The translations under genes were made by a program, and so were the position numbers. Below, in pieces: positions 1-5,016 of a DNA stretch of 5,016 nucleotides. Position 1 is the stretch's first letter, and every line of letters begins with the position of its first letter. The DNA comes from an uncultured Ruaniaceae bacterium (lineage in GTDB: Bacteria > Actinomycetota > Actinomycetes > Actinomycetales > Beutenbergiaceae). The notes beneath the pieces were generated by a model. That model saw only the letters and a program-made list of their open reading frames with translations. It was not told the origin of the DNA and did not search any database. The stretch is from positions 1-5,016 of the forward strand of contig CAMXUZ010000031.1 in NCBI GenBank assembly GCA_947251855.1, given 5' to 3'.

Positions 1-1
1 C

Positions 2-7
2 GAGGAA
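2..7 (+). promoter_or_regulatory. Ribosome binding site of the first permease gene
   Basis: GAGGAA lies 9 bases before the ATG at 17 and is a good Shine-Dalgarno match. It supports the ATG at 17 as the true start. A TAA at 8-10 sits inside the spacer. Confidence 0.6.
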
Positions 8-16
8 TAAACGCCA

Positions 17-1564
17 ATGTGGGCATTCGTGATACGACGCATCCTGATCGGTTTGGGGGTGCTTCTACTCGCCACCTTCATCATGTACGGGATGGTGAAC
101 TGGGTCATCGACCCGCTCGAGGATCTGTATCAGAGCACGGATCCGGATAAGGAACTCAGAATCGCCGAGCGCATCGCGCTGCTCGAGTTAGACAAACCCT
201 GGGTATCTCGGTACTGGGACTGGTTGACGGCCTTCGTGCAAGGGGATTTCGGTACCGCGTGGCAGACCAACCGGCCCGTCCTCAGCATGACCCGGTCGGC
301 GATCATTTCCACCCTGCAGCTCGTGTCGGCAGCGACGGTCCTGTCCATCGTCCTTGGCGTAGCAGTGGGTATCGTCTCCGCTCTGCGCCAGTACACGAGC
401 TTCGACTACCTCATCACGTTCTTCTCCTTCCTCATGTACTCTCTGCCCTCGTTCTGGGTGGCGGTGCTGCTCAAGCAGTGGATGGCGATCGGGTTCAACA
501 ACTTCCTCGCCAACCCGAGTTTCCCCATCATCATCGTCGTGCTCGTCGGCCTCATCTCCGCAGTCGTGTGGACGATGGCGATCGGCGGATCGCTTCGACG
601 GAGACTCGTGCACGGGGCCCTCGCGCTGCTCGCCGTGTGCGGGGTACTGCTGTACCTGCAGGCCCCTATCTACAACGGGGAGAACTGGTGGTCCCAGCCC
701 AACGTCGGTCTGCCCCTCCTCGTGGTCACCTCGATCGTCATCGCCTTCGCGGTCACGATGCTCTCCACAGGGCTGAATAACCGGCGTTCCCTGGGCACCG
801 CCCTCACGGTCGCCGCCGTCGGGATCGCGATCTACTACCCGATCCAGAGCGTATTCACGGCGCTCACTCCGAACATGAACTACCCACTCGCGCTCGCCGG
901 CGGGCTGCTGGCCATGGTCGTCGGCGCGCTCATCGGCCTCGCATGGTGGGGGCCGGACTGGCGCCAATCCGCACGCACCGGTGCGCTCACCGCGCTCGGG
1001 GTCTCCTTCCTCATCTTTGCCGACAAGGTCTTGAGTTACTGGGGTGCCTACTACCAGGCCCCCGCGATCAACGGTCGTCCCGTTCCCACCCTCGGTGACA
1101 TCACCCCGAACCTGGGAGGGAACTTCTGGGTGGTCGCGCTCGACCAGGCGATGCACTTGATCCTGCCCACGGTGGCGCTCATGCTCATCTCTTTCGCCGG
1201 CTACACCCGCTACTCCCGGGGGTCGATGCTCGAGGTGATGAACCAGGATTACATCCGCACCGCCCGCGCGAAAGGACTGAGCGAGCGGACGGTCGTGATG
1301 CGTCACGGGTTCCGCAACTCCCTCATTCCGCTGGCGACGATCGTCCCGCTGGACATCATCACCCTCGTCGGCGGAGCGCTCATCACCGAGGAGATCTTCT
1401 CCCGGCCCGGGATGGGGCAGATGTTCATTCGGGGAATTGATAATGCCGAGATCAATCCGATCATGGCCTACCTCATCATCGTGGCGTTCCTCGCCATCAT
1501 CGCCAACATTGTTGCGGACCTCATCTACGCAGCTCTTGACCCACGGATTCGGGTGAACGCATGA
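17..1564 (+). CDS. DppB/OppB-type ABC transporter permease with extra six-helix block
   Basis: Integral membrane subunit of a binding-protein-dependent importer of the peptide/opine/nickel family. It forms half of the translocation channel with the next gene's product. The N-terminus is classical: helix 1 at about residues 8-30, then an extracytoplasmic segment ending in the family-typical GDFGTAW (76-82), helix 2 (98-122) and helix 3 (130-152). The C-terminal part is also classical: helix 4 (about 377-397), the cytoplasmic EAA loop that docks on the ATPase (411-439, with RTARAKGLSERTVVMRHGFRN), and two final helices (about 436-458 and 480-506), ending LDPRIRVNA. At 515 residues it is far longer than the usual 310-340. 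The excess is a block at about 155-345 with six predicted extra helices. The start is supported by GAGGAA 9 bases upstream and by a correctly placed helix 1. The stop overlaps the next start (ATGA), indicating translational coupling. One rare TTA leucine codon occurs at 188-190. Family assignment is firm. The substrate (dipeptide, oligopeptide or other) is not determinable. Confidence 0.95.
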   Translation: MWAFVIRRILIGLGVLLLATFIMYGMVNWVIDPLEDLYQSTDPDKELRIAERIALLELDKPWVSRYWDWLTAFVQGDFGTAWQTNRPVLSMTRSAIISTLQLVSAATVLSIVLGVAVGIVSALRQYTSFDYLITFFSFLMYSLPSFWVAVLLKQWMAIGFNNFLANPSFPIIIVVLVGLISAVVWTMAIGGSLRRRLVHGALALLAVCGVLLYLQAPIYNGENWWSQPNVGLPLLVVTSIVIAFAVTMLSTGLNNRRSLGTALTVAAVGIAIYYPIQSVFTALTPNMNYPLALAGGLLAMVVGALIGLAWWGPDWRQSARTGALTALGVSFLIFADKVLSYWGAYYQAPAINGRPVPTLGDITPNLGGNFWVVALDQAMHLILPTVALMLISFAGYTRYSRGSMLEVMNQDYIRTARAKGLSERTVVMRHGFRNSLIPLATIVPLDIITLVGGALITEEIFSRPGMGQMFIRGIDNAEINPIMAYLIIVAFLAIIANIVADLIYAALDPRIRVNA

Positions 1565-2595
1565 CCTCGCAATTCTCTGAACTGGAGCCCACCGGTGGCG
1601 AAGGCGCCATCGAAATGCGTGAAACGGAAGGCAAATCCCAAGGGCAGATCGTCCGGGCACGGTTCTTCCGCCACAAAGGCGCGATGATCGGGCTCGGGGC
1701 GCTCATCGTCGTCATCCTGCTCGCCTGCACCTCCATCGGGGTGGGGCCGATCCCCGGCTGGTGGAAATACGGCCCGAACCAGAACCTCGAACTCGTCAAC
1801 GGCGGGCGCCCGACCCTGGTGATGCCCTGGAGCGGATCGTTCCAGATCGGCGAGCACCCCTTCGGCCAGGACGAGATCGGCCGGGACACCTTCGCCCGCA
1901 CGATGAAGGGGGCGCAGTCCTCCCTCATCGTCATGTTCGTCATCGGCCTCGTCGCCACCGTCCTGGGAACTCTCATCGGCGCGCTATCGGGCTTCTTCCG
2001 TGGCTACACCGACACGATCCTCATGCGGTTCACCGACCTCATCATTACGATGCCGGTGATCGTCATCGGCGCCCTGCTGGGCAAGAAGTTCGGCTCCGCG
2101 GCGCCGATCCCACTGGGGATCGCGCTGGGGCTGATCTCCTGGCCACCCCTCGCCCGGCTCGTGCGCGGCGATTTCTTGTCCCTGCGGGAACGAGAGTTCG
2201 TCGATGCGGCGCGCGTGGCCGGAGCCTCCAACCGCCGGATCATCTTCAAGCACATCCTGCCCAACGCGATGGGCGTGATCATCGTCGCCGTCACCCTGCT
2301 GATGAGCACGGCGATCCTGCTGGAAACCTCGCTGAGTTACCTCGAGTTCGGGATCCAAGCGCCGAACGTCTCCCTCGGCACGATGATCTCCCAGTACCAG
2401 GGGGCGTTCAACACCCGGCCGTGGCTGTTCTGGTGGCCGGGGCTGTTCATCATCGTCATCGCCCTGAGCGTCAACTTCGTTGGCGACGGCCTGCGGGACG
2501 CGTTCGACCCCCGCCAGAAACGGCTTCCCTCGATCCGGGCGATGCGCCGAGCGGATGCCCGGGCGCAGCACACCCTGGGCACGACGACCAGGTGA
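1561..2595 (+). CDS. DppC/OppC-type ABC transporter permease
   Basis: Second channel-forming subunit of the same importer, 344 residues, slightly above the roughly 300 usual for the family. Residues 1-30 are a hydrophilic cytoplasmic tail. Residues 31-58 match the OppC N-terminal segment: basic RARFFRHKG followed by helix 1. An aromatic-rich extracytoplasmic loop (62-98) leads into the hallmark HPFGQDEIGRDTFAR (99-113). Further helices follow at about 120-143, 155-173, 181-199, 237-257 and 291-308. The EAA loop is EFVDAARVAGASNRRIIFKH (212-231) followed by ILPN. The protein ends in a cytoplasmic tail after FVGDGLRDAFDPR (306-318). The ATG overlaps the previous stop by four bases. Its own Shine-Dalgarno is weak (GGGTGA at 1551-1556), so translation probably depends on coupling. 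The 3' end converges on the oppositely oriented PH gene with 29 bases between stops. I see no stem-plus-T-run terminator there. Confidence 0.95.
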   Translation: MTSQFSELEPTGGEGAIEMRETEGKSQGQIVRARFFRHKGAMIGLGALIVVILLACTSIGVGPIPGWWKYGPNQNLELVNGGRPTLVMPWSGSFQIGEHPFGQDEIGRDTFARTMKGAQSSLIVMFVIGLVATVLGTLIGALSGFFRGYTDTILMRFTDLIITMPVIVIGALLGKKFGSAAPIPLGIALGLISWPPLARLVRGDFLSLREREFVDAARVAGASNRRIIFKHILPNAMGVIIVAVTLLMSTAILLETSLSYLEFGIQAPNVSLGTMISQYQGAFNTRPWLFWWPGLFIIVIALSVNFVGDGLRDAFDPRQKRLPSIRAMRRADARAQHTLGTTTR

Positions 2596-2624
2596 ACGCG
2601 ATGAGAACCTCCCCTCCCGGGCTG

Positions 2625-3197
2625 TTACACCAGCGCGATGACCACGCACGCGGCAACGGCCGCGGCCGAGATCACCGCGGCCGGGTTGATCGAGACATCC
2701 ACCTCGACGTCCCCGAGTGTGGGGGAGCCGAGGTGACCCGCCTCGGTGAGCGCGGTGACCCGTTCGCCGATGATCACCGCCGCAGCCTCCGCGGTGTTGC
2801 CGCGAAGTTGGCGCTGGGTCATCGACGCCTCCTCCCGCCGGTTCGGCAACCGGCGGGCGGTACCGCTGCCGGCGGGCAACGCCCACGAGGTATAGGAACC
2901 GGACCTCGTGTCGATGCGCAGATTCCAGCGCGCGTCCGCGCCGGTGAAGCACGGCCAGGGCACATGCACGGTGCGTACGACGTTGACCAGGGTGATGCCG
3001 CCGTCGGACACCTCTACCCGCGGGTAGCCGAACACGATCCACACGAGGATCGCCGGACCCACCAAGAACGGCACGGAGCGGTTGAGCTCGCGGACGTCGT
3101 CGACCACGATGACGACCGAGGCGAGCAGCACCACCCCCGCGAACACCGCTGGGAAGTATTTAGAGAATGCGGTTTTGAACAGATGCGTATCACCCAT
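2625..3197 (-). CDS. Membrane protein with bacterial PH domain (bPH_6-like)
   Basis: 190-residue membrane protein of unknown function. Two helices (about 13-32 and 42-58) form an N-terminal hairpin with a short polar turn DDVRELNRS. A beta-rich stretch from about 59 to 108 follows, with YPRVEVSDGGITLVN, RTVHVPW and, after RWNLRIDTRSGSYTSW, ALPAG. This pattern (a 'Y/R-V-x-V-D-x-x-G' strand, an R-x-x-x-V-P-W turn and a closing Y-T-x-W-A-L-P) fits the bPH_6 family of actinobacterial membrane-anchored PH domains. Next come a basic linker (RRLPNRREE), a helix with ERVTALTEAGHL (145-156) as in other members I recall, and a third membrane helix (about 171-190) reaching the C-terminus. Topology suggests the PH domain is cytoplasmic. 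The ATG at 3197 is fixed by an in-frame TGA five codons upstream (3210-3212). Its Shine-Dalgarno is weak and distant (GGTGAG, 11 bases). The gene lies head-on to the permeases and divergent from the ATPase. Whether it takes part in transport is unknown. Confidence 0.85.
   Translation of the reverse strand: MGDTHLFKTAFSKYFPAVFAGVVLLASVVIVVDDVRELNRSVPFLVGPAILVWIVFGYPRVEVSDGGITLVNVVRTVHVPWPCFTGADARWNLRIDTRSGSYTSWALPAGSGTARRLPNRREEASMTQRQLRGNTAEAAAVIIGERVTALTEAGHLGSPTLGDVEVDVSINPAAVISAAAVAACVVIALV
2828..2833 (-). promoter_or_regulatory. Strong internal Shine-Dalgarno inside the PH gene
   Basis: On the minus strand AGGAGG (2833 to 2828) stands 5 bases before an ATG (2822-2820) that is in frame with the PH-domain gene. 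Initiation there would give a 65-residue protein, starting MTQRQLRGN and ending in a single membrane helix. This site is much better than the one at the annotated gene start. It may equally be a by-product of the Glu-Glu codons (GAG GAG) that encode it. Confidence 0.35.
2834..2857. repeat. Perfect 10-bp inverted repeat with 4-base loop
   Basis: CCCGCCGGTT (2834-2843), loop CGGC, then the exact complement AACCGGCGGG (2848-2857). On the minus-strand transcript this hairpin ends immediately before the AGGAGG at 2833-2828. It encodes the linker RRLPNRRE between the PH domain and the C-terminal helix. There is no T-run beside it on either strand, so it is not a classical intrinsic terminator. Confidence 0.7.
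2850..2877. repeat. 9-bp direct repeat flanking a GGTACC palindrome
   Basis: CCGGCGGGC occurs at 2850-2858 and again at 2869-2877. Between them is the 10-bp palindrome GCGGTACCGC (2857-2866). Because both copies contain CCGGCGGG, the CCCGCCGG at 2834-2841 could pair with either one, giving two mutually exclusive stems. G+C-rich coding sequence can produce such matches by chance. Confidence 0.4.
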
Positions 3198-3247
3198 GGG
3201 AGTATCGTCTCACCAACACAGAAGCGCCACCAGAAAGGGAACGCCGA
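3198..3247. promoter_or_regulatory. 50-bp divergent intergenic region
   Basis: This gap separates the start of the minus-strand PH gene from the start of the ATPase gene, so any separate promoters for the two must overlap here or inside the neighbouring coding ends. The area from about 3154 to 3210 is more A+T-rich than its surroundings. On the plus strand there is a TTGAAC (3175-3180) and a TATCGT (3203-3208), but the 22-base spacing is too long for a standard promoter. No convincing promoter pair was found on either strand. The assignment rests on geometry. Confidence 0.3.
3234..3240 (+). promoter_or_regulatory. Ribosome binding site of the ATPase gene
   Basis: AAAGGGA ends 7 bases before the GTG at 3248. 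This decides the GTG start, since the frame is open back to a TGA at 3176-3178 and no better start with a Shine-Dalgarno is seen. Confidence 0.6.
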
Positions 3248-4978
3248 GTGAGCACCACCGACAGCACCGCGCCCCCCGCCCTGGACCGCGGGGAACCGAT
3301 CCTCACCGTCCGGGACCTCAAGGTCGACTTCTTTGTCGAGGACGGCTGGATCCCGGCTGCGGTCGATATCTCCTATGACGTCCACCCCGGCGAGGTGCTC
3401 GCGATCGTCGGCGAATCCGGTTCGGGGAAGACCCAGAGCTCCCTCTCGCTCCTCGGCCTGCTCCCACCGAACGGGCGCGCCCTTGGATCGGCGAAGTTGC
3501 ACGGCAAGAACCTGCTCGCGATGTCACCCGGGGAACTCCGGCGCGTGCGGGGGAACGAGATCGCGGTCATCTTCCAAGAACCGATGACCGCCCTCAACCC
3601 CGTGTACACCATCGGATTCCAGATCGTGGAGACCCTCCGGATCCACAACGATATGGGCCCGGCCGAAGCGAAGCAGCGGGCCATCGAGCTGCTCCGTCTG
3701 GTTGAGATGCCCGATCCGGAAACTCGGTTCCATTCCTACCCCCACCAACTCTCCGGGGGCCAGCGACAGCGGGCGATGATCGCCCAGTCACTCTCCTGCG
3801 ATCCGAAACTGCTCGTCGCGGACGAACCGACGACGGCGTTGGACGTCACGGTCCAGGCAGAGATTCTTAAACTCATGCGCGACCTGCGCAACCGGATCGA
3901 TTCCGGGATCGTGCTCATCACCCACGACATGGGTGTGGTCGCGGACATGGCCGACCGCATCATCGTCATGCGCAACGGGCGCATCGTTGAACGCGGCAAC
4001 GCCCACGAAATCTTCAACAACCCACAGCACGAATACACCCAGGAACTGCTCGCCGCGGTGCCGCACCTAGGTTCGAAGACCGTGGAGGTGCGCGAGCCCG
4101 CACACGAACCGGCTGAGCAGACCCCCGCCGATGCGGCCCCACCGATCATGCGCGCCCAGAACATGGTGCTCGAATACCCCAAACGGGGGCGCACCCCAGC
4201 CTTCCGCGCCGTCAAGGATTTCACCCTCGAGATCGCTCCGGGTGAGGTCGTCGGGCTCGTCGGTGAATCGGGATCCGGAAAGACCACCGTCGGCCGCGCC
4301 GTCGTCGGTTTGCTCCCCGTGCATTCGGGGACCCTGGAGGTCGCCGATGTGAATATGGTCGGCGCGAAGAACAAGCACCTCAAACCGCTGCGCTCCAAAG
4401 TCGGCATCGTGTTCCAGGACCCGGGGTCCTCACTCAACCCCCGCCTCCCGATCGGGGAATCGATCGGGGAACCGATGTATCTGCACCAGGGGCTCACGGG
4501 CCGGGCGCTCTCCGCGCGCGTGGAGGAGCTCCTTGATCAGGTGGAGCTGCCCCGCTCGATGCGCAACCGGTACCCGCACGAACTCTCCGGTGGGCAGCGC
4601 CAGCGCGTCGGCATCGCCCGCTCGCTCAGCCTGGAACCGCAACTACTCGTCGCCGACGAGCCGACCTCCGCCCTCGACGTATCGGTCCAGGCCAGGGTCC
4701 TGGAGCTATTCCAGGCGCTCCAGCAGGAGCACGGGTTCGCGTGCCTGTTCATCTCCCACGACCTCGCCGTGGTGGAGATGCTATCGGACCGGATCGCCGT
4801 CATGAGCGAAGGGGATCTCGTGGAGATCGGAACCTCCGCCCAGATCGTGAGCAACCCGAAGGACCCCTACACCCAGCGGCTCATCGCGGCGGTCCCCGTG
4901 CCGGACCCCGACGAGCAAGAGCAGCGCCGCACGACCCGCGACCGGCTCCTGGCCGAAGCGGCCGAGTCCGCCCGCTGA
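3248..4978 (+). CDS. Double ATP-binding subunit of peptide-type ABC importer (DppD-DppF fusion)
   Basis: Single 576-residue cytoplasmic protein carrying both nucleotide-binding domains that power the importer. Domain 1 (about 18-272): Walker A GESGSGKT (55-62), Q-loop Gln110, signature LSGGQ (168-172), Walker B LLVADEP (188-194, catalytic Glu193), D-loop TALD, switch His226. Domain 2 (about 300-552): Walker A GESGSGKT (339-346), Gln390, LSGGQ (446-450), LLVADEP (466-472, Glu471), SALD, His504. Both sites are therefore complete. Each domain ends in the oligopeptide/dipeptide C-terminal extension, with NNPQHEYTQELLAAVP (257-272) and NPKDPYTQRLIAAVP (536-550). A Pro/Ala/Glu-rich linker (about 275-298) joins them. 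The only cysteines are at 184 and 499, so the cysteine cluster that holds an iron-sulfur centre in some OppD/DppD proteins is absent. Starts at GTG with AAAGGGA 7 bases upstream. It lies downstream of the permeases but is split from them by the antisense PH gene, so it needs its own promoter or read-through. Confidence 0.96.
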   Translation: MSTTDSTAPPALDRGEPILTVRDLKVDFFVEDGWIPAAVDISYDVHPGEVLAIVGESGSGKTQSSLSLLGLLPPNGRALGSAKLHGKNLLAMSPGELRRVRGNEIAVIFQEPMTALNPVYTIGFQIVETLRIHNDMGPAEAKQRAIELLRLVEMPDPETRFHSYPHQLSGGQRQRAMIAQSLSCDPKLLVADEPTTALDVTVQAEILKLMRDLRNRIDSGIVLITHDMGVVADMADRIIVMRNGRIVERGNAHEIFNNPQHEYTQELLAAVPHLGSKTVEVREPAHEPAEQTPADAAPPIMRAQNMVLEYPKRGRTPAFRAVKDFTLEIAPGEVVGLVGESGSGKTTVGRAVVGLLPVHSGTLEVADVNMVGAKNKHLKPLRSKVGIVFQDPGSSLNPRLPIGESIGEPMYLHQGLTGRALSARVEELLDQVELPRSMRNRYPHELSGGQRQRVGIARSLSLEPQLLVADEPTSALDVSVQARVLELFQALQQEHGFACLFISHDLAVVEMLSDRIAVMSEGDLVEIGTSAQIVSNPKDPYTQRLIAAVPVPDPDEQEQRRTTRDRLLAEAAESAR

Positions 4979-4992
4979 CCCGGGCGGTGCCG

Positions 4993-4998
4993 TAAAGT
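4993..4998 (+). promoter_or_regulatory. Possible -10 element at the right edge
   Basis: TAAAGT fits the TANNNT pattern of a sigma-70-type -10 hexamer and lies 14 bases after the ATPase stop, in otherwise G+C-rich sequence. No matching -35 box is visible about 17 bases upstream. A GGAGG follows at 5000-5004, but no start codon appears before the window ends at 5016. It may mark a separate downstream transcription unit. Confidence 0.25.
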
Positions 4999-5016
4999 CG
5001 GAGGCCAAGCGGTCTT

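Noticed and set aside
2..10. GAG GAA TAA as the last codons of an upstream gene
   Set aside because: Plausible, since a binding-protein gene could end here, but two codons and a stop are not enough to call a gene.
188..1660. Long minus-strand open frame (490 codons) antisense to the first permease
   Set aside because: Its translation is dominated by Arg, Asp, Glu, His and Gly with no recognisable domain, the usual mirror of a G+C-rich gene. The plus-strand frame has clear membrane helices and an EAA loop.
1696..1728. Lipobox-like ILLAC (residues 52-56) in the second permease
   Set aside because: The -2 residue is Leu, and the segment is the normal first helix of an OppC-type permease preceded by a cytoplasmic tail, not a lipoprotein signal.
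2574..2592. CCTGG/CCAGG stem at the end of the second permease as a terminator
   Set aside because: Only 5 bp with a 9-base loop and no T-run. It is too weak to call.
2657..2683. 12-bp palindrome CGGCCGCGGCCG and repeated CCGCGGCCG
   Set aside because: This encodes the Ala-rich third helix of the PH protein. GCG/GCC alanine codons create such patterns.
1984..3042. Minus-strand open frame of 352 codons across the permease/PH junction
   Set aside because: Low-complexity Arg/Asp/Gly-rich translation that conflicts with the supported genes on both sides.
3201..3206. GATACT as a minus-strand -10 box for the PH gene
   Set aside because: It ends only 3 bases before the ATG, so transcription would begin inside the coding sequence. 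No fitting -35 box was found.
1761..3251. Plus-strand open frame of 496 codons spanning the second permease and the PH gene
   Set aside because: It is very rich in Arg, Pro and His, overlaps two well-supported genes in other frames, and shows no motif.
3428..3439. Gln after the first Walker A Lys-Thr (GKTQSS)
   Set aside because: OppD/DppD proteins commonly have Gln at this position, so it is not a defect.
4449..4472. Tandem 12-bp near-repeat CGATCGGGGAA(T/C) in the ATPase gene
   Set aside because: It encodes IGESIGEP, and the family normally has a similar IGESIAEP here, so ordinary codon choice explains it.
4999..5016. tRNA-like stretch GGCCAAGCGGTCTT at the right edge
   Set aside because: It resembles a D-arm superficially, but there is no conserved T at position 8 and the window ends before any cloverleaf could be tested.

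Overview
The window comes from a high-G+C Gram-positive bacterium, most likely an actinobacterium. The support is strong G/C preference at third codon positions, a GTG start, a double-ATPase fusion typical of actinobacterial peptide transporters, and a small membrane PH-domain protein of a type common in Actinobacteria. A Micrococcales-like host is my guess from protein style only. The sequence does not name the genus.

Layout: (1) 17-1564 (+) is a DppB/OppB-type ABC permease with a large extra membrane block. (2) 1561-2595 (+) is the partner DppC/OppC-type permease, joined to the first by an ATGA overlap. (3) 2625-3197 (-) is a three-helix membrane protein with a bacterial PH domain (bPH_6-like), lying on the opposite strand between the permeases and the ATPase. 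(4) 3248-4978 (+) is a single-chain ATPase carrying two complete nucleotide-binding domains (DppD and DppF fused). The last 38 bases hold a -10-like hexamer and a GGAGG but no identifiable gene. No IS, CRISPR array, rRNA or tRNA was seen.

The two permeases and the double ATPase together make the membrane part of one peptide/opine/nickel-family importer. The substrate-binding protein is not in the window and probably lies just upstream of position 1. The exact substrate cannot be read from these subunits.

Three things deserve a second look. The first permease carries about 170 extra residues between its canonical helices 3 and 4. They look like three tandem copies of a two-helix hairpin with consistent positive-inside topology. 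The oppositely oriented PH gene splits the transporter operon with gaps of only 29 and 50 bp, a layout that would make transporter read-through RNA antisense to it. Inside the PH gene a perfect 10-bp hairpin directly abuts a strong Shine-Dalgarno and an in-frame ATG, which could give a separate 65-residue single-helix protein.
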